A DNA stretch of 64,000 nucleotides from Hyphomonadaceae bacterium ML37. Its GTDB lineage: Bacteria > Pseudomonadota > Alphaproteobacteria > Caulobacterales > Maricaulaceae. Below the pieces are notes generated by a model. It had not been told where the DNA came from and did no database searches. It saw nothing but the letters and a program-made list of their open reading frames with translations. The translations under genes and the position numbers were made by a program. Position 1 is the stretch's first letter. Each line of letters opens with the position of its first letter. Positions 36,086 to 44,971 of the stretch are shown here, in pieces. The stretch is from NCBI GenBank assembly GCA_027627685.1, contig CP091241.1, forward strand, positions 640,942 to 704,941. The letters are read 5' to 3'.

Positions 36086-37315
36086 CTATTCCGGCGAGCC
36101 CATCGGGGTCAGTGCGCGGGCGCGCTCGGCCTCGCTGGCGCGGCGCTCTTCGGGCAGGGCGATCAGGCCGCGATCTCCGAGATAGCCGAACGGCCCCCAT
36201 GCCTCGTCATCGGTGAGCTCCTCGATGAACGCGCGCAGGCCCGGCACGATGCCGTCATGCTGGTTCTTCACATAGACATACATGGAGCGCGAGATCGGGT
36301 ATTCGCCCGACGAGATCATGTCATAGGCCGGGGTCACGCCGTCGATTTCGGCGCCCTGCACCCGGTCGGCATTCTGTTCGAGATAGGAGTATCCAAACAC
36401 GCCGAACATGCCCGGCGTGTTGTTGACGGTGCGCAGGATGACATTGTCGTCCTCGCCGCCATCAATCCAGGCGCCGTCTTCACGCAGCCGGCTGGCCAGC
36501 GTGTTGAAGCGCACCCGGTCGCTGGCGCGCAGCTCGTCCATGCAGGCGATCTGGCGGGCGCCGGCATTGATGCCGAGCTCGATCCAGGCGTCGCGCGTGC
36601 CGGACGTGGGCGGCGGGCCGAACACCTCGATGCGTTCGGCCGGCAGGTTGGAATCGATTTCCGACCAGCGCCGGTAAGGGTTGGCGATGAAGGTCATGCA
36701 GTCATGGCCGGCCACATCGGCGTGGCTGACGCCGTCGCGCAGCAGGCCGTCTGCAGAGAACATCGCTTCGCCATCGCCGGTCACCGGCATCGGGATTTCC
36801 GCAGCCAGGGCCAGGTAAATGTCTTCCAGATCGAAATTGACCGGGTCGGCATTGGTCGAGTTGGCCACAACAATGCCGTCAAACCCGATGCGGATTTCGG
36901 TGATCGCGGTCACGCCATTGTCACGGCACAGCTGGAACTCTGTGGCCAGCATGCGGCGCGAGGCGCCGGTCATGTCGGGATAGTCCAGCCCGACGCCGGC
37001 GCAGAACAGGCTCATGCCCCCGCCCGTGCCGACCGATTCCACAACCGGGGTCGGAAACTCGGTCTTGGCGCCGAAGTTTTCAGCCACGGCTGTGGTGAAC
37101 GGGAACACGGTGGACGAGCCCACGATGCGCAGGCCCTGGCGGCCTCCGCCGCGCCGGGCGGCGCCGTCCGTACCCGGAGCGGCCTCGGCCTGATCCGTGG
37201 TTTCGGTGGTTTCGGTGGTCTCGTCGCCCAGCGTGATGGCTTCGCGCGGCTCGCCGCAGGCGGCCAGAAGCGCCAGCGCGGCGGCGCCGGCGGACAGGTG
37301 AAAAAGACGGGTCAT
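36086..37315 (-). CDS. pstS: phosphate ABC transporter substrate-binding protein
   Basis: A roughly 409-residue periplasmic phosphate-binding protein. It has a lipoprotein signal (LLAAC), then IVGSSTVFPFTTAVAE carrying the phosphate-binding Ser/Thr, GTGGGMSLFCAGVG and GPPPTSGTRDAWIE. pstCAB and phoU are not adjacent, so this is a solitary gene. The ATG at 37315 is preferred since it begins the signal peptide; an ATG at 37327 is immediately behind AGGG with no spacer. It is divergent from the decarboxylase gene. Confidence 0.92.
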   Translation of the reverse strand: MTRLFHLSAGAAALALLAACGEPREAITLGDETTETTETTDQAEAAPGTDGAARRGGGRQGLRIVGSSTVFPFTTAVAENFGAKTEFPTPVVESVGTGGGMSLFCAGVGLDYPDMTGASRRMLATEFQLCRDNGVTAITEIRIGFDGIVVANSTNADPVNFDLEDIYLALAAEIPMPVTGDGEAMFSADGLLRDGVSHADVAGHDCMTFIANPYRRWSEIDSNLPAERIEVFGPPPTSGTRDAWIELGINAGARQIACMDELRASDRVRFNTLASRLREDGAWIDGGEDDNVILRTVNNTPGMFGVFGYSYLEQNADRVQGAEIDGVTPAYDMISSGEYPISRSMYVYVKNQHDGIVPGLRAFIEELTDDEAWGPFGYLGDRGLIALPEERRASEAERARALTPMGSPE

Positions 37316-37612
37316 GATGTGTGTCATCCCTGCATTCGCATGGAGCGCGCGGCGCGCGCCCGGATGTCCCAAGGGTATGCCTGCGTGGCGCCCTTGCTGG
37401 CAAGGTGAACCGGGGCCCGCGCGCATGAAGTTTTTGCGACTGCATGGGCGCTGCGCGGCCCACCGCCTTTACGCGCAGGCTTTCATGTGAAAGATTTCAC
37501 CGATGGCGCATGCAATTTTCCTTTACATGGCCAAGCAATGCGCATATCTCGCGCATCCCGGCGGAGGTGACGATGCCGGATTGGGTTAACTGCAATCAGG
37601 GGGTCACGTGCG
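37316..37612. promoter_or_regulatory. divergent region pstS / decarboxylase, with a 14-bp palindrome
   Basis: About 297 bp without a gene. At 37480-37493 lies CTTTCATGTGAAAG (arms CTTTCA and TGAAAG). No convincing Pho box is seen. The palindrome could serve either promoter. Before the decarboxylase is AGGGGG at 37598-37603. Confidence 0.4.
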
Positions 37613-38884
37613 TTGGCACAATACCATACGCCCCTGGACCTGGTCCGCTCTCGGCCTGTTGAAGGCCCGGTCGCCTGCGCGCGTCCGGACCGGCTGACAG
37701 CCGCAGCTTCCTGGTTCCAGGACAATTTTCCCGGCGAGGTTCTCTACGCCGTCAAGGCCAACCCATCCGCGTGGGTGATCGACACCCTGTACGCGGCCGG
37801 CATCCGCTGGTTTGACGTCGCGTCCCTGCCGGAAGTCGAGCTGATCGCCGCCCGTTGCCCGGGCGCGACCATGGCGTTCATGCACCCGGTCAAAAGCCGC
37901 CATGCCATCCGCACGGCGTATTTCGATCATGGCGTGAAGATTTTCGTGCTCGACTGCGAAGCCGAGCTTGAGAAGATTCTCGCCGAGACCGGCAATGCGT
38001 CCGATCTCACACTGGTGGTGCGCCTGGCGGTCTCCAATGACGGGGCCACTCTGCCGCTGGCGGGCAAGTTCGGGGCAGGCGAGGCTGAAGCGCCCGACCT
38101 GATCAGGCGCGCCCGCGCCCATGCGGCCGAGCTGGGCGTCAGCTTCCATGTCGGCAGCCAGTGCATGGCGCCCAGCGCCTATCGCTCGGCGATGATGGAG
38201 GCGTCGCGCCTGATCGTGAAAGCGGGCGTGACGGTGGACATCGTGGATGTGGGCGGTGGCTTCCCGGCGATCTATCCGGGCATGACGCCGCCGCCGATGA
38301 GCGAGTTCATCGGCGCGATCCGCAGCGCGTTCGAGGACATGATGGTCCTGTCCAACGCCGATCTGTGGTGCGAGCCGGGCCGGGCGCTGATCGCCGAGGC
38401 CGTGTCAATCCTGACCCGCGTGGAGCTGGTCAAGGGCGACGCTGTGTACATGAATGACGGCTCCTATGGCTGTCTGTTCGACATCGTTCACGCCAAATGG
38501 CCCTTCCCGATCCGCGTGCACCGCCGTCACGGAACGCCGTCCGAAGAGGCCGGGCTGTTCAAGCTGTACGGGCCGACGTGTGATTCCATCGATTCCATGC
38601 CGGGGCCCTATGCACTGCCGGCGGATCTCATGGAAGGCGATGTCATCGAGTTCGGCATGCTGGGCGCCTATGGCACCGCCATGGCGACGCGGTTCAACGG
38701 CTTCGGGGATGTGGAGACTGTCGAGGTCGCCGACTTCCCCTGGCGGTCCATGTATGATGAAACCGAGACTTCCGAGGCTGCTCCGGCCGCGGGCGATGAA
38801 GGCGGGCGCGTCGTGCCGTTTGCACGCGGACTGCGCCGCAGACGCCATCGCCTGATGAAAAACCGAATGATGAAGAGGCGCTGA
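37613..38884 (+). CDS. ornithine (lysine/ornithine) decarboxylase, alanine-racemase fold
   Basis: A 423-residue group IV PLP decarboxylase, expected to make putrescine (or cadaverine) from ornithine (or lysine). PLP lysine is K48 in LYAVKANPS, the second-domain catalytic Cys is in YGPTCDSIDSM, and VGGGFPAIYPG and FHVGSQ are normal. The start is TTG at 37613 with AGGGGG 9 nt upstream; no ATG start fits. The stop overlaps the DHS-like start (TGATGA), so the pair is an operon. A short Arg-rich tail (RRRRHRLMKNRMMKRR) is unusual. Confidence 0.9.
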   Translation: MAQYHTPLDLVRSRPVEGPVACARPDRLTAAASWFQDNFPGEVLYAVKANPSAWVIDTLYAAGIRWFDVASLPEVELIAARCPGATMAFMHPVKSRHAIRTAYFDHGVKIFVLDCEAELEKILAETGNASDLTLVVRLAVSNDGATLPLAGKFGAGEAEAPDLIRRARAHAAELGVSFHVGSQCMAPSAYRSAMMEASRLIVKAGVTVDIVDVGGGFPAIYPGMTPPPMSEFIGAIRSAFEDMMVLSNADLWCEPGRALIAEAVSILTRVELVKGDAVYMNDGSYGCLFDIVHAKWPFPIRVHRRHGTPSEEAGLFKLYGPTCDSIDSMPGPYALPADLMEGDVIEFGMLGAYGTAMATRFNGFGDVETVEVADFPWRSMYDETETSEAAPAAGDEGGRVVPFARGLRRRRHRLMKNRMMKRR

Positions 38885-39930
38885 TGACCGAAAATTCCCA
38901 ACGCAAGGCCGAGCTGCTCGCCAGCCCGGTCGAGCATATCGACATCGCCTCGTTCGATGGGCGCGTGATCATTGATGCGTGGGAGAAGATGAGCTTCTCC
39001 TCGCGTGATGCTGCGCGCGCCGCCCGCATCCTCGGGGCCGCCGTGGCGGATCCCGACTGTTCGGTGATCCTCACCCTGGCCGGGTCGACCTCGGCGGGCG
39101 GCTGCATGCATGTCTGGCGTGACATGATCCGCCACAACATGGTCGACGCCATCGTCGCCACCGGCGCGTCCATCGTGGACATGGATTTCTTCGAGGCGCT
39201 GGGCTTCAAGCACTATCAGGCCCACGAAATTCCCGACGACCGGATCCTGCGCGAGCTCTATATCGACCGCATCTACGACACCTATATCGACGAAGAAGAG
39301 CTGCAGACCACCGATCACACGATCGGCGACATCGCCAATTCCCTGCCGGCCAAACCGATCTCCAGCCGCGGCTTCATCAAGGCGATGGGCAAGTGGCTGG
39401 CTGACGGCAACGCCAAGAAGGAAGGCTCCCTCATCGAGGAATGCTACAAGCACGGCGTGCCGATCTTTGTGCCGGCGTTCGCCGACTGCTCGGCGGGCTT
39501 TGGCCTGGTGAAGCACCAGGTCGAGCGGATGAAGGCGGGCAAGCCCTATCTCTCCATCGACGCAGTGGCCGATTTCCGGGAACTGACAGATATCAAGATC
39601 AAGGCGGGCAAGACCGGCCTCTTCATGGTCGGCGGCGGCGTGCCGAAGAACTTCGCCCAGGATACGGTGGTGTGCGCTGAAATCCTCGGCCACGAAGTGC
39701 CGATGCACGAATACGCCGTGCAGATCACCGTGGCCGACGTGCGCGACGGCGCCTGCTCCTCCTCGACGCTGAAAGAAGCGTGCTCGTGGGGCAAGGTGGA
39801 CGTGACGCTGGAGCAGATGGTGTTCGCCGAAGCCACCACTGTGGCGCCCGTCATCGTGTCAGACGTGTTCCACCGCGGCGCCTGGAAAACCCGGCCGCGC
39901 CGCCGCTTTGCGGATATGTTCGAGGACTGA
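38884..39930 (+). CDS. deoxyhypusine synthase-like protein, probable polyamine synthase
   Basis: A 348-residue member of the deoxyhypusine synthase fold. The NAD-binding region has LAGSTSAGG and VATGASIVDMDF, and the active-site Lys is K304 in the motif EACSWGKV. The loop GGGVPKNFAQ differs from the KHH of eukaryotic DHS but resembles archaeal and bacterial homologues as I remember them. Bacteria lack eIF5A, so aminobutyl transfer probably goes to another amine such as putrescine, giving homospermidine; this is inference. It is cotranscribed with the decarboxylase, which supplies putrescine, and a strong terminator follows. Confidence 0.9.
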   Translation: MTENSQRKAELLASPVEHIDIASFDGRVIIDAWEKMSFSSRDAARAARILGAAVADPDCSVILTLAGSTSAGGCMHVWRDMIRHNMVDAIVATGASIVDMDFFEALGFKHYQAHEIPDDRILRELYIDRIYDTYIDEEELQTTDHTIGDIANSLPAKPISSRGFIKAMGKWLADGNAKKEGSLIEECYKHGVPIFVPAFADCSAGFGLVKHQVERMKAGKPYLSIDAVADFRELTDIKIKAGKTGLFMVGGGVPKNFAQDTVVCAEILGHEVPMHEYAVQITVADVRDGACSSSTLKEACSWGKVDVTLEQMVFAEATTVAPVIVSDVFHRGAWKTRPRRRFADMFED

Positions 39931-39965
39931 TCCGGATACGGAAATATATGAACGTCTGAATTAGA

Positions 39966-39993
39966 CCCCTCGCCCCCGGGCGAGGGGTTTTTT
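39966..39993 (+). terminator. intrinsic terminator of the polyamine operon
   Basis: CCCCTCGCC, loop CCCG, GGCGAGGGG followed by TTTTTT: a textbook terminator ending the decarboxylase/DHS-like operon. Confidence 0.92.
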
Positions 39994-40015
39994 CATGTCT
40001 CAGCGGCAAAGCCCC

Positions 40016-41521
40016 TCAGTCCACCTGCGCGTTCTCGTCGATCTCGACCGGAACGGACGGCGCCGTCGGCAAGGGCGGCAGATCGCCGTTCAGCGCGCGG
40101 ATCAGCGCCGCGTCACGCCGGTAGACATCGTGGACATAGCGCACTTGCCCGAACCGGTCGGACACGGCGGTGAAATATAGGATGTGCACCGGGATGCGGT
40201 TCTGCAGCCGGACCCGGCGCGTCTGGCGCGAGTCGAAAGCGGCGCGCACGTCCGCCGGGCTCCAGCCCTCCGCCTCCAGCACCCAGATCGCCAGCTCAAT
40301 GGGGTCACGCACGCGCACGCAACCAGCTGAGTCATCGCGCTGGGTGTCCAGGAACCGGCCCTGGTGGGGCGTGTCGTGGATGTAGACATTGTGCACATTG
40401 GGAAACAGGAATTTGACCTGGCCCATGGCATTGTTGGGCCCGGGCTGCTGGATCACACGGTAGCGCCGGTTGGCCCAGTCGGCATCGGCGGCGTTGACGC
40501 GCCGGCCGGTATTGAGGTCCACCAGATGATAACCGTTGGCATAGGCCCAGCCCGGGTTGGTGCGGAACCGGCGCAGCCAGGGCTCGCCCAGGCTCATGGG
40601 GGTGTACCACCACGGATTAATCTCGACGATCTGCATCTCTTCAGAAAATATCGGCGTCGATGTCAGGCGCGCGCCGATCTGGGCCTGGTGCACGCGCTCC
40701 ACCACGCCATCGGCCCAGGCTTCCAGGCGGTAATCGGCGATGTTCACCCGGATATGGCGCGCGCCCAGATCTTCCGGCAGCCAGCGCCAGCGCTCCAGAT
40801 TGGCCCGCAACTGGTCGACGCGCTGGCCATTGCCGGTGTTGAGCTCGCGCACCGTGTCGGCGCCCAGTACGCCATCGGCGGCGAGGTTGTGCCGGGCCTG
40901 AAAGCGCATAAGCGCGGTTTCCAGCCGGGCGTCGAACGCATCACCGGCGGCTCCGGGATGCTCCAGCAGTCCCAGCTGATGCAGGCGGGCGCGCAATGCG
41001 TCGATGCGCGCGCCGCTATCACCCCGGCGCAGGCGTGGACCCTCCGCCACCGGGACCGGCGCGGTGGGGGAGACCGTGCGCCGGATCAGTTCCCGGCGCA
41101 GCGCCTGGTAGTCGGGATGAACGGGGGCCAGCGCATCCAGCGTGGCGGCGATGGCCCCGCGTTCGCGCGCCTGGGCGTACTCGGTGAGCAGATCGGCGTC
41201 GCGTCGCGGCGCGCTCCAGTCCGGGTTCAGGCGGCGCGGATCCACCTGGCCAAAAACCAGGTCCGCCGCGAGCCGGAGCCAGGCATTGCGCGCCATCTCG
41301 TCCCGCTCCGGCCCCGGCGCCATGGCGCGCAAGGCGTCAGGATCGGGATAGCGCGCCGGATCGAGCCCATGGGTCCAAGCCTCCGACAGGGCGCCAGACA
41401 GGTCGGCGATTTCCGATTCGCGCCACGGCGCATTCCAGGACTGAGCGAGGGCCGTGGCCGCCAGCGTGGCGCATAGCGCAGAGGCTGCGATCGCGGCGAT
41501 TAGACCCTTCACCCACCCCAT
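40016..41521 (-). CDS. L,D-transpeptidase (YcbB-like) with peptidoglycan-binding domain
   Basis: A 501-residue periplasmic enzyme: signal peptide cleaved near ALAQ, an N-terminal scaffold, a peptidoglycan-binding three-helix domain (SGARIDALRARLHQL) and a YkuD catalytic domain. The active site reads YIHDTPHQG ... SAGCVRVRD with the catalytic Cys. The size and layout are those of YcbB/LdtD, making 3-3 cross-links. It converges on the polyamine operon, past that operon's terminator. Confidence 0.94.
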   Translation of the reverse strand: MGWVKGLIAAIAASALCATLAATALAQSWNAPWRESEIADLSGALSEAWTHGLDPARYPDPDALRAMAPGPERDEMARNAWLRLAADLVFGQVDPRRLNPDWSAPRRDADLLTEYAQARERGAIAATLDALAPVHPDYQALRRELIRRTVSPTAPVPVAEGPRLRRGDSGARIDALRARLHQLGLLEHPGAAGDAFDARLETALMRFQARHNLAADGVLGADTVRELNTGNGQRVDQLRANLERWRWLPEDLGARHIRVNIADYRLEAWADGVVERVHQAQIGARLTSTPIFSEEMQIVEINPWWYTPMSLGEPWLRRFRTNPGWAYANGYHLVDLNTGRRVNAADADWANRRYRVIQQPGPNNAMGQVKFLFPNVHNVYIHDTPHQGRFLDTQRDDSAGCVRVRDPIELAIWVLEAEGWSPADVRAAFDSRQTRRVRLQNRIPVHILYFTAVSDRFGQVRYVHDVYRRDAALIRALNGDLPPLPTAPSVPVEIDENAQVD

Positions 41522-41599
41522 GCGACTCGCTCCCCCGGAGGCCGGACACCGTTAGCGGGACGTTAACAAATCCGGCGCCCGGGGGGTAGCCAAAGTCGA

Positions 41600-42592
41600 T
41601 CAGGAATCCGTCAGGCCCGGCAGTTGTGGCGCGGCGCCGTTCACGCGGACCTGGGCCGCCATCACCGCTGCAGCGGCGCGATAGGCTTCCTGCGTATTCG
41701 CCGCTCCATCGACCACGTCCTGGCCCGCCGACAGGAGGGGGGTGTAGACGCGCGTGCCGTCCGCATCGTCATCCACGGTAAACTCGCCGGCGGCCTCGAA
41801 CACGCTGTCCCAGGCCGCGCGGATGAGCGCCCAATAGTCGCCGGTCTGCGCCCAGTACTGCTCGGCGGCCTCAACGCCGGCCAGCTCGGTGCGCCGGTAG
41901 GTGTTGATGCCGTGCTCGCGCACCAGAGCGCGCTGCTCGCCATCGCGCAGCACCAGCTTGGTATTGTCCTGCTCATGGGTCCAGCCCCAGGCGGTGATGG
42001 TGTGGCGGTTGACCGCCTCGATCACATCATAGTCATCGCGCGTGGTGCCGTCGCGCCGGGGGAGGGGACGCCAGCTGACGTCAGGCTCCCAGGTCGACGC
42101 ATTCACGCCGTGGGTCCAGCGCGCCAGCCCGGCATAGCGGGGGCTGTCGTCAACCTGATAGACGGTTTGCGACCAGGCGCCGGTCGACTGGTCCGTGGAC
42201 AGGTCGGCGAAGTCCCAAGTGTTGAAGCCCTGATAGCGCATCACACGCGCCGGCTCGTAGGCCCAGTCCTGGCGCCAGTGCTTGATCACGATGGGCGCGT
42301 CGGGCGGACCGACCAGAAGCAGGTGCTGGAGCGAGATGAAATCGCGCTCGTCCGCGATCACATAGACCACTTCGCGCGCCGGCGTGACTTCCGCCTCATG
42401 CAGTTCGTAAGCCGCCTCTATCGGCAGGTGCTCGCGAAAATCGAAGGTCACATCGTATTCGCCGGCCATGGCCAGGATCGCCGCGCGATCCTGCTCCAGG
42501 CCCGATTGCGGCGTATCGGCCAGCGCCGCCGACGCCGACATCACCACCGCCAGTCCGGCCGCGGCGATACCATTCCAGACATTCAGTCCCAT
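41600..42592 (-). CDS. secreted protein of the DUF6607 type
   Basis: A 330-residue exported protein with a signal peptide (MGLNVWNGIAAAGLAVVMSA, cleavage near ALA-D). The body includes LQHLLLVGPPDAPIVIKHWR, AWSQTVYQVDDSPRYAGLAR and ITAWGWTHEQDNTKLVLRDG, matching DUF6607 as I recall it. It is divergent from the heme-type TonB receptor across a region with Fur-like repeats, so a role in iron or heme acquisition is inferred. ATG at 42592 chosen because the ORF upstream covers the promoter. Confidence 0.82.
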   Translation of the reverse strand: MGLNVWNGIAAAGLAVVMSASAALADTPQSGLEQDRAAILAMAGEYDVTFDFREHLPIEAAYELHEAEVTPAREVVYVIADERDFISLQHLLLVGPPDAPIVIKHWRQDWAYEPARVMRYQGFNTWDFADLSTDQSTGAWSQTVYQVDDSPRYAGLARWTHGVNASTWEPDVSWRPLPRRDGTTRDDYDVIEAVNRHTITAWGWTHEQDNTKLVLRDGEQRALVREHGINTYRRTELAGVEAAEQYWAQTGDYWALIRAAWDSVFEAAGEFTVDDDADGTRVYTPLLSAGQDVVDGAANTQEAYRAAAAVMAAQVRVNGAAPQLPGLTDS

Positions 42593-42671
42593 TGCTCTGT
42601 CTCCCGGGTGCGGGCGGCGATGCGCCGCCTCAGTCGTGATCCACCAACTGCATATTGCGAACGAGTCTGAC

Positions 42672-42725
42672 TTGCAAATGCAAATCATCTGAGTCATCAA
42701 ACAGCGACTGAGAATGATTTGCAAG
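42672..42725. promoter_or_regulatory. Fur-box-like inverted repeats in divergent promoter
   Basis: GCAAATCAT (42680-42688) and its exact inverse ATGATTTGC (42714-42722) flank the centre of the region; extended arms (GCAAATCATCTGAGTC and GCAAATCATTCTCAGTC on the other strand) also nearly match. GAGAATGATTTGCAA resembles half of a Fur box. TTGCAAATGCAAATC is a second nested direct repeat. Expected to repress both the DUF6607 gene and the receptor when iron is replete. Confidence 0.6.
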
Positions 42726-42737
42726 AGGAGGCTGCTC

Positions 42738-44852
42738 ATGTCATTCACGAGATCGATGCGCGCATGGCTGGCGGCGGGCGCCGCCGTTGCGCCGCTGGCG
42801 CTGGCGGTTCCGGCGTTCGCCGAGGCAGAGACTGACGCCTCTCCCGGCGCCGAGGGCAGCGATGTCATCGTCGTCACCACAACGCGCACCCAGCTGTCCA
42901 ATTTCGACTATCCGGGCATGGCCAGCGCGATGACGCTGGAGACGCTGGAGCAGGTGCGGCCTATCGACCTCGTTGAACTCTTGCGCGACATGCCGGGCGT
43001 GGAGGTGGCAGGCGGGCCCCGCCGAACCGGCCAGACGATTCGTCTGCGCAGCTTCGGGCGGGAGAACGTGACCCTACTGGTGGATGGCGCCCGCCAGAAT
43101 TTCAGCTCCGCCCATGACGGCGTGCTGTTCCTTGATCCGGGCCTGCTGCGCCGGGTGGAGACGCTGCGCGGCGGCGCCTCCGCTCTGTACGGATCGGGCG
43201 CGTCGGGCGGCGTGATCGCGTTCGAGACGCTGCGCGCCGACGACATCCTGCCCGATGGCCGTGACTTTGGCGCCCGCGCCTCGGCGGGCTACCGTTCAGG
43301 CAATGAGGAAACGCGCGGGTCCGCCGCCCTGTTCGGGCGCTCGGGCGTGTTCGACGGCATGGCGGCGATCAGCCTGCGGGAGTCGGGCGATATCGCGCTG
43401 GGCTCGGGGCAGGACCTGCCGGCCGATGACAGCACTGCCTCGGGGTTGATATCCGGCGGCGTGGATCTTGGCGGCGGCTTGCGGTTGGAGGCTGGCTGGC
43501 TGGGCTTCCGCAACAGTGCGGTGGAGCCCAATAACGGTCAGGACCTGTCCGTGGTGGATTCGCTCAACCCGCTGGTGGACAAGGATATCAGCGCCGATAC
43601 ATGGCGCTCCCGCGCCCTGTTCGAGCCCGAGACGCCGCTGATCGCGATGGACGTCACACTCTATCGCAACGAAGCGTCGGTGGACGAGACAGAGCAGGTC
43701 AGCGGCCGGGTGGTGGGCCGTGATCTTTCCACCACCGGCCTGCGCGCCGAGAACCGCGCCGCGTTCACCCTCGGCGCAACAGAACTGGCGCTGGTGACCG
43801 GGGCGGAGTGGTATCGTGACCGGCAGGCGGGGTTTGATTCAAATACGCCGGACAATGAGCGCGGCGGCGTGCCCACCGGAAGGGCAGAATTTACCGGGGC
43901 ATGGGCGCAGTTGGAAACCACGCTGAATCTGGGCGGCGCAGGCGCGCTGACCCTGCTGCCGGGCGTGCGCTTTGACCGGTTCGAGACAGAGACCGACGGC
44001 TCGCCGTCAACGTCTGACGAACAGGTGTCCTCCCGCTTCGCCGCCAGCTGGGCGCCTGCAGAGTCCGTGCGCCTGTTCGCCAGCTGGTCTGAAAGCTTCC
44101 GCGCGCCGTCGCTCAATGAGCTGTATCTGTCCGGAACGCACTTCTCCCTGCCGCACCCGGTTCTGGGCCCGCCTGTGTTCATCACCAACGCCTTCATCCC
44201 CAATCCCGATCTGCGCCCCGAAACCAGCACCACCGCAGAGATTGGCGCCGCCTTCATCCGCCAGGGCCTGATCACGCCTGATGACCGGCTGGAGGTGAAG
44301 GGCGCCTGGTTCCAGACCCGGGCCGATGATTTGATCAATCTGGGGGTCGATTTCGCCTTCTCGCCCACCTGCTTTGCGCCGCCCTTCTTCCAGCCCTGCT
44401 CGGCGGGCACGTCTTTCTCTGAAAACGTCGCCGACGCCGAACTGACCGGGTTCGAGATTGCGGGCGCCTACACATCCGGCCCGCTCAGCCTGTCCGGCTC
44501 GGTGTCGAAAGTGGATGGCGAGGACCGCGCCACCGGCGCGCCTCTGGGCGCCCTGCAGCCGGTCAATGGCCAGGTCAGCGCCCGCTACCGCTTCGAGGCG
44601 TGGGGCCTGGACGCGGGCGGACGGCTGCGCTTCGCCGGTGACTTTGATCAGGGCGCCAGCCCGGCCGAGGATCGCGGCGGCTATGGCGTGCTCGATCTGT
44701 CCGCCGGCTGGCGGCCCGGATTTGCGCGCGATGTCCGTGTGGATGTGGGCGTGGAGAACGTCTTCGACCGCGATTACGAGCGCGTCTTCGTCGGCGTGTC
44801 CGAGCCTGGCCGCACGCTGCGCATCGACCTCACCTGGACCGGCGCCTGGTAG
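42738..44852 (+). CDS. TonB-dependent heme/hemoglobin-type receptor
   Basis: A 704-residue outer-membrane receptor. It has a signal peptide, a TonB box area (DVIVVTTTRTQ), a plug with LRGGASALYGSGASGGVI, and a barrel with the FRAPSLNELY box, a His-rich segment (GTHFSLPHP) and NPDLRPETS, the FRAP/NPNL pair used by heme receptors. C-terminus is ...TWTGAW. The ATG at 42738 is preceded by AAGAGGAGG. It shares a divergent regulatory region with the DUF6607 gene and ends at a strong stem-loop. Confidence 0.94.
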   Translation: MSFTRSMRAWLAAGAAVAPLALAVPAFAEAETDASPGAEGSDVIVVTTTRTQLSNFDYPGMASAMTLETLEQVRPIDLVELLRDMPGVEVAGGPRRTGQTIRLRSFGRENVTLLVDGARQNFSSAHDGVLFLDPGLLRRVETLRGGASALYGSGASGGVIAFETLRADDILPDGRDFGARASAGYRSGNEETRGSAALFGRSGVFDGMAAISLRESGDIALGSGQDLPADDSTASGLISGGVDLGGGLRLEAGWLGFRNSAVEPNNGQDLSVVDSLNPLVDKDISADTWRSRALFEPETPLIAMDVTLYRNEASVDETEQVSGRVVGRDLSTTGLRAENRAAFTLGATELALVTGAEWYRDRQAGFDSNTPDNERGGVPTGRAEFTGAWAQLETTLNLGGAGALTLLPGVRFDRFETETDGSPSTSDEQVSSRFAASWAPAESVRLFASWSESFRAPSLNELYLSGTHFSLPHPVLGPPVFITNAFIPNPDLRPETSTTAEIGAAFIRQGLITPDDRLEVKGAWFQTRADDLINLGVDFAFSPTCFAPPFFQPCSAGTSFSENVADAELTGFEIAGAYTSGPLSLSGSVSKVDGEDRATGAPLGALQPVNGQVSARYRFEAWGLDAGGRLRFAGDFDQGASPAEDRGGYGVLDLSAGWRPGFARDVRVDVGVENVFDRDYERVFVGVSEPGRTLRIDLTWTGAW

Positions 44853-44858
44853 AGGGGA

Positions 44859-44892
44859 GGCCCCGCCCGCCTCCTCCCCGGCGGGCGGGGCC
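44859..44892 (+). terminator. stem-loop after heme-type receptor gene
   Basis: Perfect 13-bp stem GGCCCCGCCCGCC / GGCGGGCGGGGCC with loop TCCTCCCC. Little T tract follows, so efficiency is uncertain, but the stem is very stable. Confidence 0.65.
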
Positions 44893-44943
44893 TTATCGCG
44901 CAGGAACAGGCTTGCACCCAAGCGTGAAACCGGGCGCAGCTTT

Positions 44944-44971
44944 CGTTTGACAGGGGGCGCCTTGTCAAACG
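44944..44971. promoter_or_regulatory. inverted repeat upstream of lpxR
   Basis: CGTTTGACA (44944-44952) and its exact inverse TGTCAAACG (44963-44971), 10 nt apart, lie 31 bp before the lpxR ATG. TTGACA inside the left arm could be a -35 element. The repeat looks like a dimeric regulator site; no regulator is adjacent. Confidence 0.5.

Noticed and set aside
37316..37612. Pho box controlling pstS
   Set aside because: No tandem CTGTCA-like units at the right spacing; only a 14-bp palindrome is visible.
38884..39930. Genuine deoxyhypusine synthase acting on eIF5A
   Set aside because: No eIF5A exists in bacteria; operon context points to polyamines.
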